Shown one piece after another: positions 17,350 through 27,035 of a stretch of 64,000 nt of DNA. The position numbers and the translations under genes are program-made. The notes under the pieces are model-generated. The model did no database searches and had not been told where the DNA came from. It was given only the letters and a program-made list of their open reading frames with translations. The DNA is from Paenibacillus thermotolerans (GTDB lineage Bacteria > Bacillota > Bacilli > Paenibacillales > YIM-B00363): the NCBI RefSeq assembly GCF_028745515.1, contig NZ_JAQZSG010000026.1, positions 18,396 through 82,395 on the forward strand, written 5' to 3'. Every line of letters starts with the position of its first letter. Positions within the stretch are counted from its first letter, which is position 1.

Positions 17350-17392
17350 AAAGAAGATAGCTCGGATGATCCGAAGCTTTCTTCTTTCTTTT
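17350..17392. terminator. terminator between the symporter and LacI genes
   Basis: Long imperfect stem starting AAAGAAGATAGCTCGG (17350-17365) paired with CCGAAGCTTTCTTCTTT (17371-17387), A-rich before and T-rich after. It can serve both convergent genes. Confidence 0.75.
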
Positions 17393-17420
17393 CCGCCTGA
17401 AATAGCGGGCGATTGGAACG

Positions 17421-18410
17421 TTACATGGAGGAAAACCGTTCCTCCAAGCGAGGGTCCAATAACGACGTCAACCGCAAGGGTCCGTCCGCCGCCATAATCT
17501 CGAGCAATGCCGCAGCGATCCGTTCCGCGAACAACGAAACGGGAGCGCCGATTGCCGTCACCGGAACTTCCAATTCCTCGAGCTGCGGAATGTTATCGTA
17601 GCTGACCAGCGACAAATCTTCCGGCACACGGAGCCCGCCGTCCAGCACCGCTCTTAGGAAGCCGGCCGTTACGTCGAACGCCCCGGTAATGACGGCGGTC
17701 GGCCGGACTTCAAGAGCAAGCAGCTTGCGTCCGGCTTCGAAGCCGTTCCGCCACGTATTGCCGTCAGAATTCAGGATCGCCGCCGAATCGGCGGTGTACC
17801 CGCATTCAAAAGCCGCTTCCATGTATCCTGTAATTTTCTCTTGCTGCTTGGCATCGGCTTCCCGTGCGTCGCCGATATAGGCGATACGCGCATGCCCAAG
17901 CGAGAATAAATACTTTACGGCTTCTTTCAAGGCTTCCTTCCGCTTGACGTCGACCAGCGCGTATCGCGATCCGGTAATATGGGAGGAGCCGATGGAGACG
18001 GCCGGAATATGGGTTGCGACCGGTTCCGCGTGCCGTTCTTCCGGCGTAATGTCCTCGAACACGATGATCCCGTCCACCTGAAGCCGTTGAAACAGACGGA
18101 CCGCCGAAGCCGGCGGAAGGATCGACAGAATGACCTCATAGCCGCGATTGGCGAGCGCATCGTTAATGCGGCTCACCAGCGTCGAAAGCGCCACCCTTTC
18201 AAGTGACGGCAAAATGACGCCGACCGTCATGCTGCGCCGGGATACGAGGCTTTTGGCCGCCAAGTTCGGCTCGTATCCGAGCTGCGCCGCCAGCTCGACG
18301 ATGCGCCGCCTCGTGTCCGGCTTGACCAGCGGACTGTCGTTGAGCGCCTTGGATACGGTAGAATAGCTGACGCCCGCAAGGCGGGCGATATCTTTAATGG
18401 TGACGTTCAT
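17421..18410 (-). CDS. LacI-family repressor of the uronate operon
   Basis: This 329-residue repressor has an N-terminal HTH with the standard form TIKDIARLAGVSYSTVSKAL and a hinge helix PNLAAKSLVSRR. A periplasmic-binding-protein-like sensor domain covers about 60-325 (TVGVILPSL, VDGIIVFED, GHARIAYIGD, AVITGAFDVTAGFLRA, LSLVSYDN). The full length is normal. It is transcribed away from the larA-gntK-SDR-gnd-uxaC operon, and two LacI-style palindromes lie in the 245-bp gap between them. It therefore most likely represses that operon and itself, with a sugar acid or its phosphate as inducer (inference). Confidence 0.9.
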   Translation of the reverse strand: MNVTIKDIARLAGVSYSTVSKALNDSPLVKPDTRRRIVELAAQLGYEPNLAAKSLVSRRSMTVGVILPSLERVALSTLVSRINDALANRGYEVILSILPPASAVRLFQRLQVDGIIVFEDITPEERHAEPVATHIPAVSIGSSHITGSRYALVDVKRKEALKEAVKYLFSLGHARIAYIGDAREADAKQQEKITGYMEAAFECGYTADSAAILNSDGNTWRNGFEAGRKLLALEVRPTAVITGAFDVTAGFLRAVLDGGLRVPEDLSLVSYDNIPQLEELEVPVTAIGAPVSLFAERIAAALLEIMAADGPLRLTSLLDPRLEERFSSM

Positions 18411-18442
18411 TGTTGGTTACCGCTCCCGGAAATCAAAAATAA

Positions 18443-18452
18443 AAAACGTTTT
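18443..18452. promoter_or_regulatory. LacI-type half operator near the repressor start
   Basis: Perfect 10-bp palindrome AAAACGTTTT with the central CG typical of LacI/CcpA-family sites, 33 bp before the repressor gene. Confidence 0.4.
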
Positions 18453-18525
18453 CGGAAATAAAAAGCACTAATATAAAATATCATTGATTTAGGCGCCATT
18501 TCAACTTAATATATAGGTATGCAAA

Positions 18526-18543
18526 AATAACAACGTTGTTATT
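18526..18543. promoter_or_regulatory. LacI-family operator
   Basis: Perfect 18-bp palindrome AATAACAACGTTGTTATT centred on CG, as in LacI-family operators. It sits in the divergent gap, 113 bp before the first operon gene. It is the best candidate site for the adjacent repressor. Confidence 0.6.
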
Positions 18544-18655
18544 ATTCGTATATTTCTCGCGTGTAGTTATACGCAAGAAACGATTTTTCTAATTCAGTAC
18601 ATTAGGAAATACTTAGAACGACCCGATTGAGCTATTTCTAAGGAAGGTGAATTTC

Positions 18656-19930
18656 ATGAGCGAAATCATTCGTAATATGTTGCAACCGATCCCGATTCCG
18701 CCGATCGTCCGCATTCGCCAAAGGTTCGATGCGTCCAAGCTGGACGACCCGCTGGCGGTATTAAGCGAAGAGCTGAAGAAGCCCGGCGCCGTCAGCGCTC
18801 TTCGCGAAGGGCAGCGCGTCGCCGTCGCGGTCGGCAGCCGGGGAATCGCAAACATCGCCGGCATTACGAAGACGACGATCGACGCGATCAAGGCGGCAGG
18901 CGCCCGGCCGTTTATCGTGCCGTGCATGGGCAGCCACGGCGGAGCGACTGCGGAGGGGCAGGCCGAGGTGCTGAAGCATCTCGGCATCGATGAAGCGTCG
19001 ATGGGGGCGCCGGTGGAATCATCGATGGACGTCGTCGAAATCGACCGGTTGCCGAACGGATTGCCGGTATATGTCGATAAGATTGCCTCCACCGCCGACG
19101 CTATTATCGTTATCAATCGGGTGAAGCCGCATACGGCGTTCCGGGGGCCGATCGAGAGCGGCATTATGAAGATGATTGCGATTGGCCTCGGAAAGCAGAA
19201 GGGCGCCGAAGCGTGCCATCAGCTCGGTTTTAAATATATGGCCGAATTCGTGCCGGAGATGGCCCGGGTCATGATCAACAAGCTGCCGATCGTGTTCGGG
19301 GTCGCCGCGGTGGAGAACGCTTATGACGAGACGTGCCATATCGAGGTTCTGCCTGCGGACTCTGTCTACGAGCGGGAAGTCGAGCTGCAGAAGATGGCGA
19401 AATCCCGGATGCCGAGACTGTTGTTCGATCAAATAGACGTGCTTGTGGTCGACCGCATCGGAAAAAACATTAGCGGCGACGGTATGGACCCGAACGTTAC
19501 GGGCCGGTATCCGACCCCTTATGCCTTCGGAGGTCCGGACGTAAATAAAATCGTCGTGCTCGATGTGACAAAAGAATCCAAAGGCAATGCGAACGGCGTC
19601 GGAACGGCCGATTTCACGACGCGCCGGCTAGCGGACAAGATGGACTTTACGGCGACCTACCTGAACGGATTGACGTCGACCGTGTGCGCCCCGACGAAGC
19701 TCGCAACGACGCTGGAAAGCGACGAGCTGGCGATTAAAGCGGCGGTAAAGACGTGCAACGTTCTCGATTTCACAACGTGCCGGCTTGTCCGCATCCGCGA
19801 TACGCTTCATTTGGGCGAGATCGAGATTTCGGTGCCGATGCTCGCGGAAGCGCGGGAGCATCCGGACATTGAGATCGTATCCGAGCCCTATGAATGGAAG
19901 TTCGACAGCGAGGGGTATTTCTTGCGATGA
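18656..19930 (+). CDS. LarA-family nickel-dependent hydroxyacid epimerase, probable D-gluconate/D-mannonate 2-epimerase
   Basis: This 424-residue protein is of the lactate racemase (LarA, DUF2088) superfamily. These enzymes racemise or epimerise the alpha carbon of 2-hydroxyacids using a nickel-pincer cofactor made by LarB, LarE and LarC. The GSHGGAT segment (92-98, H94) stands where LarA has its cofactor-pocket His. VKPHTAFRG (H159) and MKMIAIGLGKQKGAE (K172, K180, K183) fall in the region of the second His and the cofactor Lys; the exact ligand cannot be fixed by eye. ATG 18656 follows AGGAAGGTG. Its stop overlaps the gluconate kinase start (ATGA). The family is known to include D-gluconate 2-epimerases, and this operon also makes mannonate and consumes gluconate. 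Conversion of D-mannonate to D-gluconate is thus the natural inference. No larB, larC or larE is seen in the window. Confidence 0.7.
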   Translation: MSEIIRNMLQPIPIPPIVRIRQRFDASKLDDPLAVLSEELKKPGAVSALREGQRVAVAVGSRGIANIAGITKTTIDAIKAAGARPFIVPCMGSHGGATAEGQAEVLKHLGIDEASMGAPVESSMDVVEIDRLPNGLPVYVDKIASTADAIIVINRVKPHTAFRGPIESGIMKMIAIGLGKQKGAEACHQLGFKYMAEFVPEMARVMINKLPIVFGVAAVENAYDETCHIEVLPADSVYEREVELQKMAKSRMPRLLFDQIDVLVVDRIGKNISGDGMDPNVTGRYPTPYAFGGPDVNKIVVLDVTKESKGNANGVGTADFTTRRLADKMDFTATYLNGLTSTVCAPTKLATTLESDELAIKAAVKTCNVLDFTTCRLVRIRDTLHLGEIEISVPMLAEAREHPDIEIVSEPYEWKFDSEGYFLR

Positions 19931-21465
19931 AACCATACATTGTCGCCGTAGATATCGGTACGACAAGCACGAAGGCGGCGGTAGTCCATCAGAGCGGCTC
20001 GATTCGCGCGGCGTTGTCGGCGGAATACCCGCTGTACACGCCGGCACCGGACCGGGCGGAGCAAAATCCGGATGAAATTGTCGGCGCAGTCGCGGACGCG
20101 GTGCGGAGCGTGATGGCGAAGTCTGCGGTCCGTGCGGATGAAATTCGGTGCATTGTCTTCAGTTCGGCGATGCACAGCCTTATCGCGCTCGATCGCGAAG
20201 GCGCGCCGCTCACTCCTTCCATTACGTGGGCGGACAACCGGGGCGCGCCGTTCGTACGCGTACTGAAAGATCAATACGACGCTCAGGCGATTTACGCAGC
20301 GACAGGCACGCCGATTCACCCGATGTCGCCGCTGCTCAAGCTGATGTGGATGCGGGAACGCGACCCGTCGGTGTTCGGGAAGGCGCACCGGTTCGTCGGC
20401 ATCAAGGAGTATGTGCTCGGGCGTTGGTTCGGCGGGACGGGGAAGCATGTCGTAGACCATTCGATCGCCGGCGCCATGGGATTGTTCTCGCTGCGAAATC
20501 GCACATGGCATGAGCCGGCGCTGCAAGCCGCAGGCATCGACGCGTCCCGGCTTCCGGAGCTCGTATCCACTACGCACGTACTCGAAGGCATGGATCGCGA
20601 GTGGGCGGAGCGGCTCGGAGTCGCAGCGGATACGCCGGTCGTCGTCGGCGCCTCGGACGGCGTACTCGCGAATATCGGAGCCGGCGCGATCGAGCCGGAC
20701 CAGTTCGCGGTGACGATCGGCACGAGCGGCGCGGTGCGAGCCGTCGTGCGCGAGCCGCGCACCGACCCGCAGGGCCGGACGTTCTGCTACGCTTTGACGG
20801 ACGACCGCTGGGTCGTCGGCGGCGCGATCAATAACGGCGGGATCCTGTTCCGCTGGGTAAGGGACGAACTGGCGACGAAAGAAGCGGAAGAGGCCCGCGC
20901 GGCGGGGATCGATCCGTACGATCGTCTGAGCGAACTGGCGCAGCAGGCGCCCGCGGGCAGCGGCGGCCTGGTCGTGCTGCCGCTGTTTGCCGGCGAGCGC
21001 GCGCCATACTGGAACGCCAACGCACGCGGCGTCTTCTTCGGCTTATCGCTCGCGCACGGCAAGCCGCACATGGTCCGGGCCGTGCTCGAGGGCGTCGGCT
21101 ACGCCGTTCGCTCCGTCGCGGAAGCGGTCGGCGACGCGGCCGGCCGCCCTCGCGAAATCCGGGCGTCGGGCGGCTTTGCGCGCTCTCCGTTCTGGCGCCA
21201 GACGATCGCCGATATTCTCGGGGCGCCTCTGACCGTGCCCGACGCGATCGAGAGCTCCGCGCTCGGAGCGGCCGCGCTCGGGCTCGTCGCACTAGGCGAT
21301 TGGAGCAGTTTGGAGCCGGCCCGCGCCTGGTCGCAATCGTCGCACACGCATGAGCCGAATGCGGCCCACCGGGCGGCGTACGACGAACTGTTCGCGATTT
21401 ATACCGACTTATACCCGAGGCTCGTCGATCCTTTCGAACGGATCGTCCGGTTTCAAACCAAATAG
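19927..21465 (+). CDS. gntK: gluconate kinase, FGGY family
   Basis: This 512-residue FGGY sugar kinase phosphorylates D-gluconate to 6-phosphogluconate with ATP. The N-terminal domain begins IVAVDIGTTSTKAAVV (phosphate-1 motif). SSAMHSLIALD and the substrate-loop Asp in ITWADNRG are as in the B. subtilis GntK type. VVGASDGVLANIGAG, TIGTSGAVR, GGAINNGG and RASGGFARSPFWRQ (ATP site) follow. It starts at ATG 19927 inside the stop of the epimerase gene. The gene is conspicuously GC-rich: bases 21121-21180 hold 47 G+C of 60, well above uxaC downstream. That may reflect codon bias or separate acquisition. Xylulose or another polyol as substrate cannot be ruled out, but 6PGDH two genes on argues for gluconate. 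Confidence 0.85.
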   Translation: MKPYIVAVDIGTTSTKAAVVHQSGSIRAALSAEYPLYTPAPDRAEQNPDEIVGAVADAVRSVMAKSAVRADEIRCIVFSSAMHSLIALDREGAPLTPSITWADNRGAPFVRVLKDQYDAQAIYAATGTPIHPMSPLLKLMWMRERDPSVFGKAHRFVGIKEYVLGRWFGGTGKHVVDHSIAGAMGLFSLRNRTWHEPALQAAGIDASRLPELVSTTHVLEGMDREWAERLGVAADTPVVVGASDGVLANIGAGAIEPDQFAVTIGTSGAVRAVVREPRTDPQGRTFCYALTDDRWVVGGAINNGGILFRWVRDELATKEAEEARAAGIDPYDRLSELAQQAPAGSGGLVVLPLFAGERAPYWNANARGVFFGLSLAHGKPHMVRAVLEGVGYAVRSVAEAVGDAAGRPREIRASGGFARSPFWRQTIADILGAPLTVPDAIESSALGAAALGLVALGDWSSLEPARAWSQSSHTHEPNAAHRAAYDELFAIYTDLYPRLVDPFERIVRFQTK

Positions 21466-21481
21466 GGAGGGAGCAAATATT

Positions 21482-22254
21482 ATGGCAGCAATGGACTTAT
21501 TTCATTTATCCGGCAAGACGGCCGTCGTCATCGGCGGCAACAGCACGCTCGGCTCCGTCATGGGCGAGGCTCTCGGCGCATACGGCGCGAAGGTCGCAAT
21601 CGTCGGACGAAACGCCGACACTTGCGCAGCCGCCAAGCAGCGAATCAACGACGCGGGGGGAGAAGCGGCCGTGTTCCAGGCCGACGCGATAAGCAAGGAC
21701 GACTTGCGTCGCGTTCTCTCAGAGGTGCTCGAATGGTCCGGAAGCGTGGACATATTGTTGAATTGTCCCGGCAAAAACAGCGCCACGCCTTTCTTCGAAA
21801 TCACCGAGGAAGAGTGGGACAGCATCATGGACGTCAATTTGAAAAGCGTCATGCTTGCTTGCCAAATATTCGGCGAGCGGATGATCGACCAAGGAAAGGG
21901 CGGAAGCATCATCAACATTTCTTCCGTATCGTCCGGGCCGCCGCTTTCCCGCGTCTTCACCTACTCCGCCTCCAAGGCCGGCGTCAATTCCGTGACTCAG
22001 TTTCTCGCGCGCGAATTCGCGCCGCATAACATTCGCGTCAATGCGATCATTCCGGGCTTTTTCCCGGCCGAGCAAAACAAAAAAATATTGTCCGAAGACC
22101 GCATTAAGAGCATCATGGGCCACACCCCGATGAACCGGTTCGGGAAAGCGGAGGAGCTGCAGGGCGCAGCCGTGTATCTCGCCTCCGACAAAGCTTCGAG
22201 CTTCGTAACCGGCACATTCCTTCGGGTCGACGGCGGATTCGGAGCGATGACCAT

Positions 22255-22258
<4 letters not shown>
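21482..22258 (+). CDS. SDR oxidoreductase, probable D-mannonate (fructuronate) oxidoreductase
   Basis: This is a 258-residue classical short-chain dehydrogenase. The Rossmann start [20 protein letters not shown] carries the glycine motif as GGNSTLG (18-24). The active site shows N in DVNLKS, S in INISSVSSG, and Y-x-x-x-K in TYSASKAGV. The C terminus [15 protein letters not shown] is standard. The opening LF-L-GK and the LNCPGKN loop (in place of NNAG) resemble the SDR-type fructuronate reductases of Bacillus (YjmF/UxuB), which reduce D-fructuronate to D-mannonate with NADH. It lies between gluconate kinase and 6PGDH and overlaps the latter by ATGA. A 5-keto-gluconate or 2-keto-gluconate reductase is the main alternative. 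Confidence 0.75.
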
Positions 22259-23697
<1,439 letters not shown>

Positions 23698-23702
23698 CGG
23701 AA

Positions 23703-25115
23703 ATGGCGAAACCTTTTATGGACGACAATTTTCTATTAAATAATGCTACGGCGGAAGCGCTCTATCACAATTACGCGAAGAAGCTGCCGATTATCGACTA
23801 CCATTGTCATTTGAGCCCGCAAGAAATTTACGAGAATAAGCAATACAAAAATATAACCGAAGTTTGGCTTTACGGCGATCATTACAAGTGGAGAGCCATG
23901 CGGGCGAACGGAATTGAGGAAGCTTACATCACCGGAAACGCGAGCGACTACGATAAGTTTCTTGCCTATGCGAAGACGGTGCCGATGACGATCGGCAACC
24001 CGCTGTATCACTGGACACATCTTGAGCTGAAGCGTTATTTCGGCGTGGAGCAAGTACTCAACGATCAGACGGCGCCGATCATTTGGGAGAAGGTCAACGC
24101 TCAGTTAACCGGAGGCGGCTTCGGAGCTCGCGATTTTATTACGAAGTCGGATGTCAAGGTTATCTGTACGACGGACGATCCGACCGATTCGCTCGAGTAC
24201 CATGTGAAGATCAAGGACGATCCGAGCTTCGATACGGCCGTGCTGCCGTCGTTCCGCCCGGATAAAGCGCTTGAGATCAACAACGAAGGTTTTGCGGAGT
24301 GGATCCGCAAGCTGGAAAGCGTGTCGGGAATCGCCGTCTCCGATTACGAGGGCATGCTCGCGGCGCTGGAGAAGCGGGTCGATTTTTTCCATGCGAACGG
24401 CGGCCGCGTCTCCGACCATGCGCTTAATGATGTGCCGTATGCCCCCGCAACGAAGGAGGAGGCGGCTGCGGTATTCGCCAAGGCGCTTTCAGGCGAGAAC
24501 GTCAGCATTCAGGAGGAGCAGCAATACAAAACCTATACTTTGGTGTTCCTGGGCAAGCTGTATGCGAAGCGTGGCTGGGTCATGCAATACCATATGAACG
24601 CTCTCCGAAACAATAATACGCGGGCTTTCGAGAAGCTGGGCCCCGACACGGGCTTCGACTCGATCAGCGACAATGCAATCGCCCGGTCATTGTCCCGCTT
24701 GCTTGACGCGATCGAGCGCGAGAGCGAGACCGGGTTGCCCAAGACGGTGCTTTATTCGGTGAACCCGGCGCATAACCATATCGTCGCCACGATGACCGGC
24801 AACTTTCAAGGCGGCGGCGTAGCGGGCAAAATACAGTTCGGCTCGGGCTGGTGGCACAACGACACCAAAGAAGGCATGATCGCGCAGATGAAGACGCTGG
24901 CCGAGGTCGGCCTGCTCAGCCGCTTCGTAGGCATGCTGACGGATTCCCGCAGCTTCCTGTCCTACACGCGACACGAATATTTCCGCCGCATTCTATGCAA
25001 TCTGATCGGCTCGTGGGTCGAGGACGGCGAATTTCCCGACGACCGCGAGCTGCTCGGAACGATCGTGCAGAACATTAGTTATTACAACGCGAAAAGCTAC
25101 TTCCCGTTCGAATAA
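23703..25115 (+). CDS. uxaC: uronate isomerase (glucuronate isomerase)
   Basis: This 470-residue enzyme interconverts D-glucuronate and D-fructuronate (and galacturonate/tagaturonate). It belongs to the amidohydrolase superfamily. The metal motif is DYHCHLSP near residue 30, with further conserved segments VICTTDDPTDSLEYH, LPSFRPDKAL, MQYHMNALRNNNTR, GSGWWHNDTKEGM and LTDSRSFLSYTRHEYFRRI (read in parts). The length matches the family exactly. ATG 23703 starts 5 bp after the 6PGDH stop with GGGAGAG upstream; the longer open frame reaching back to 23058 lies inside gnd and is not used. It is the last gene of the operon and is followed by a hairpin. It supplies the first step after beta-glucuronidase. 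Confidence 0.95.
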   Translation: MAKPFMDDNFLLNNATAEALYHNYAKKLPIIDYHCHLSPQEIYENKQYKNITEVWLYGDHYKWRAMRANGIEEAYITGNASDYDKFLAYAKTVPMTIGNPLYHWTHLELKRYFGVEQVLNDQTAPIIWEKVNAQLTGGGFGARDFITKSDVKVICTTDDPTDSLEYHVKIKDDPSFDTAVLPSFRPDKALEINNEGFAEWIRKLESVSGIAVSDYEGMLAALEKRVDFFHANGGRVSDHALNDVPYAPATKEEAAAVFAKALSGENVSIQEEQQYKTYTLVFLGKLYAKRGWVMQYHMNALRNNNTRAFEKLGPDTGFDSISDNAIARSLSRLLDAIERESETGLPKTVLYSVNPAHNHIVATMTGNFQGGGVAGKIQFGSGWWHNDTKEGMIAQMKTLAEVGLLSRFVGMLTDSRSFLSYTRHEYFRRILCNLIGSWVEDGEFPDDRELLGTIVQNISYYNAKSYFPFE

Positions 25116-25128
25116 AGATTATGAAGTA

Positions 25129-25170
25129 AATCCCCTGAATTTGGCCAATTCGTTCCGGGGGTTTTCTCTT
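25129..25170 (+). terminator. terminator of the uronate operon
   Basis: Imperfect stem with CCCCTGAA on the left and TTC-GTTCC-GGGG on the right, followed by GTTTTCTCTTT. It is weaker than the other terminators here. Confidence 0.5.
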
Positions 25171-25180
25171 TCCGGAGAAG

Positions 25181-25208
25181 TTGAAAGCCCTTACAAGAGT
25201 GATATAAT
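25181..25208 (+). promoter_or_regulatory. promoter of the two-component system
   Basis: TTGAAA (25181-25186), 16 bp, perfect TATAAT (25203-25208), about 49 bp before the kinase start. Confidence 0.65.
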
Positions 25209-25256
25209 AAGTGCACCTGCTTTGCTTGATCTGCTCTCGAGGAGGGATTCAAATGT

Positions 25257-27035
25257 ATGAGGTTTATGAATAAGTCACTCTTGAATTCTATTCGAATCAA
25301 GCTAATCCTTGGATTAATAGCCGTAGTCCTGCCGATTCTCGTTTTTCTTATTTATAACAACCTCTATTCCATACAATTGGTGCGCGATCAAGTCGCTCAA
25401 TCGAACAGCAATTTGCTTAAATTGTATATGGGATTGATCGACAAAGATTTGGAAAGCATCGATTCTTATTTATTTCTTTTTGCTGCCAACGATACCAGTT
25501 TAAATCGGTTGGATCGCCCCGCGCATCAACAATTGGATCTGTATAATCTGGCAAAGTATCAAGTGTTCCGGACATTGTACGAAAACAGCAGTACCTATAC
25601 GATTCTCGACTACTTCTTTGTCTACTCCATCGAAAACCGGGACTTGCTGTTGGCGCCTAATAGTACGTTTGTAACAGGCGGTACAGATACATCAAGTGTA
25701 CGAGATAAAATACAAAGTATTGTTCAAGACCGAAATCAAATGAAGAAATATCCTTACGACAGCTGGTCAAGCTTACGGATCAACGAGCAATCGTATCTGA
25801 TTCATGTAATCAAAAGAGGAGAAATTTATGTAGGCGCGTTGGCGAACTATAACCGGATTACAGGGCCGCTTGACCTTCTTGATCTAGGAACGAACGGGAG
25901 GTCGCTGCTTGTCGACGCTGACGATGAACCGCTTCAAGACGCCGCTTTTTATGAAGAACAGCAGATCAATCTGAACGATATACCAAACGGCTACCGCCTT
26001 ACGGGGGATAAAGAGAAATATATGGTGATCGGCGAGAAATCGTCTAAAGGGGATTTTAGCCTGCTTGCCGTCTTGCCGGATCGCAATATTTTGGCTAAGC
26101 TGCCTTACACGCAACGCGTGATCGCGGTTATTACTGCCGGAACGGTTCTAATTTTGGCAGGGGCTTTGTTTCTGTTGCGAAGGATTATTTTGCTGCCGAT
26201 CAACCGGATCTTGACGGCCATGAGAAAGCTTCGGGACGGCCATCTGGACACTAGAATCAAGAGTACCCCGACATCCAACGAATTTCAGTTGATGAACGAG
26301 ACGTTTAACAACATGGTTTCGGAAATTCAGAAGTTAAAGATTGAAATTTACGAAGAGCAGCTGCTAGGCCAAAAGGCGGAGCTGAAGCATCTGCAGCTGC
26401 AAATCAATCCGCATTTTTATTTGAACTCATTAAATACTTTTTACTATTTGGCGGAGGACGCCAATACGACGGTCATTAAAGAGCTGTCTCTATCCTTGAT
26501 TCAATATTTCCGGTTTATGTTTCGCAGCGGCCATTCGGATTTCGTCTCGCTCGCAGACGAAATCAATCATGCCGAAAATTATTTGAGAATACAACATTTT
26601 CGATTTCCAAATTATTTAACGTACAGCTCTTCAGTCGCCGACTCGTTAATGGAATGCAGGGTTCCTCCGCTCATTATCCAAATGTTTGCTGAAAATGCCG
26701 TCAAATATGCCCTGACGTTAGATGAACCGATTCACATTCAAATGACGGTCCGGCAAGACGAAGCATCGCCCGAGGGACGGCTGCGGATCCAGATTCGCGA
26801 CACGGGCAAAGGCTTTCCGGAAGACGTGCTGGAGCAGATAAAAAGGGGGACGAGCCTGATGAACGAGGCGGGGGAGCATGTGGGCATTTGGAATGTAAAG
26901 CGAAGGCTTTGGTTGTTGTTCGGAGATCAGGCCGACATCGCCTTTTACAACGACCATGGCGCCGTAGTCGAAATGACTTTGCCGCAGCGGCTCGGATCGG
27001 GAGGAAGCGAACATGTACTCGCTGCTTATCGTTGA
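25257..27035 (+). CDS. sensor histidine kinase, YesM type
   Basis: This 592-residue membrane kinase has TM1 at about 15-34, an extracellular sensor region of about 250 residues (Cache-like), TM2 at about 285-308, HAMP at about 309-362, then the His_kinase domain with phospho-acceptor H386 in LQINPHFYLNSL. The C-terminal HATPase has the N box in MFAENAVKYAL and the G box in DTGKGFPEDV. INPHF-type kinases pair with AraC-type response regulators and control sugar ABC transporters. ATG 25257 follows GGAGGGA. Its 3' end overlaps the regulator gene by 23 bp. The signal is probably an extracellular oligosaccharide, matching the transporter encoded next. Confidence 0.9.
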   Translation: MRFMNKSLLNSIRIKLILGLIAVVLPILVFLIYNNLYSIQLVRDQVAQSNSNLLKLYMGLIDKDLESIDSYLFLFAANDTSLNRLDRPAHQQLDLYNLAKYQVFRTLYENSSTYTILDYFFVYSIENRDLLLAPNSTFVTGGTDTSSVRDKIQSIVQDRNQMKKYPYDSWSSLRINEQSYLIHVIKRGEIYVGALANYNRITGPLDLLDLGTNGRSLLVDADDEPLQDAAFYEEQQINLNDIPNGYRLTGDKEKYMVIGEKSSKGDFSLLAVLPDRNILAKLPYTQRVIAVITAGTVLILAGALFLLRRIILLPINRILTAMRKLRDGHLDTRIKSTPTSNEFQLMNETFNNMVSEIQKLKIEIYEEQLLGQKAELKHLQLQINPHFYLNSLNTFYYLAEDANTTVIKELSLSLIQYFRFMFRSGHSDFVSLADEINHAENYLRIQHFRFPNYLTYSSSVADSLMECRVPPLIIQMFAENAVKYALTLDEPIHIQMTVRQDEASPEGRLRIQIRDTGKGFPEDVLEQIKRGTSLMNEAGEHVGIWNVKRRLWLLFGDQADIAFYNDHGAVVEMTLPQRLGSGGSEHVLAAYR

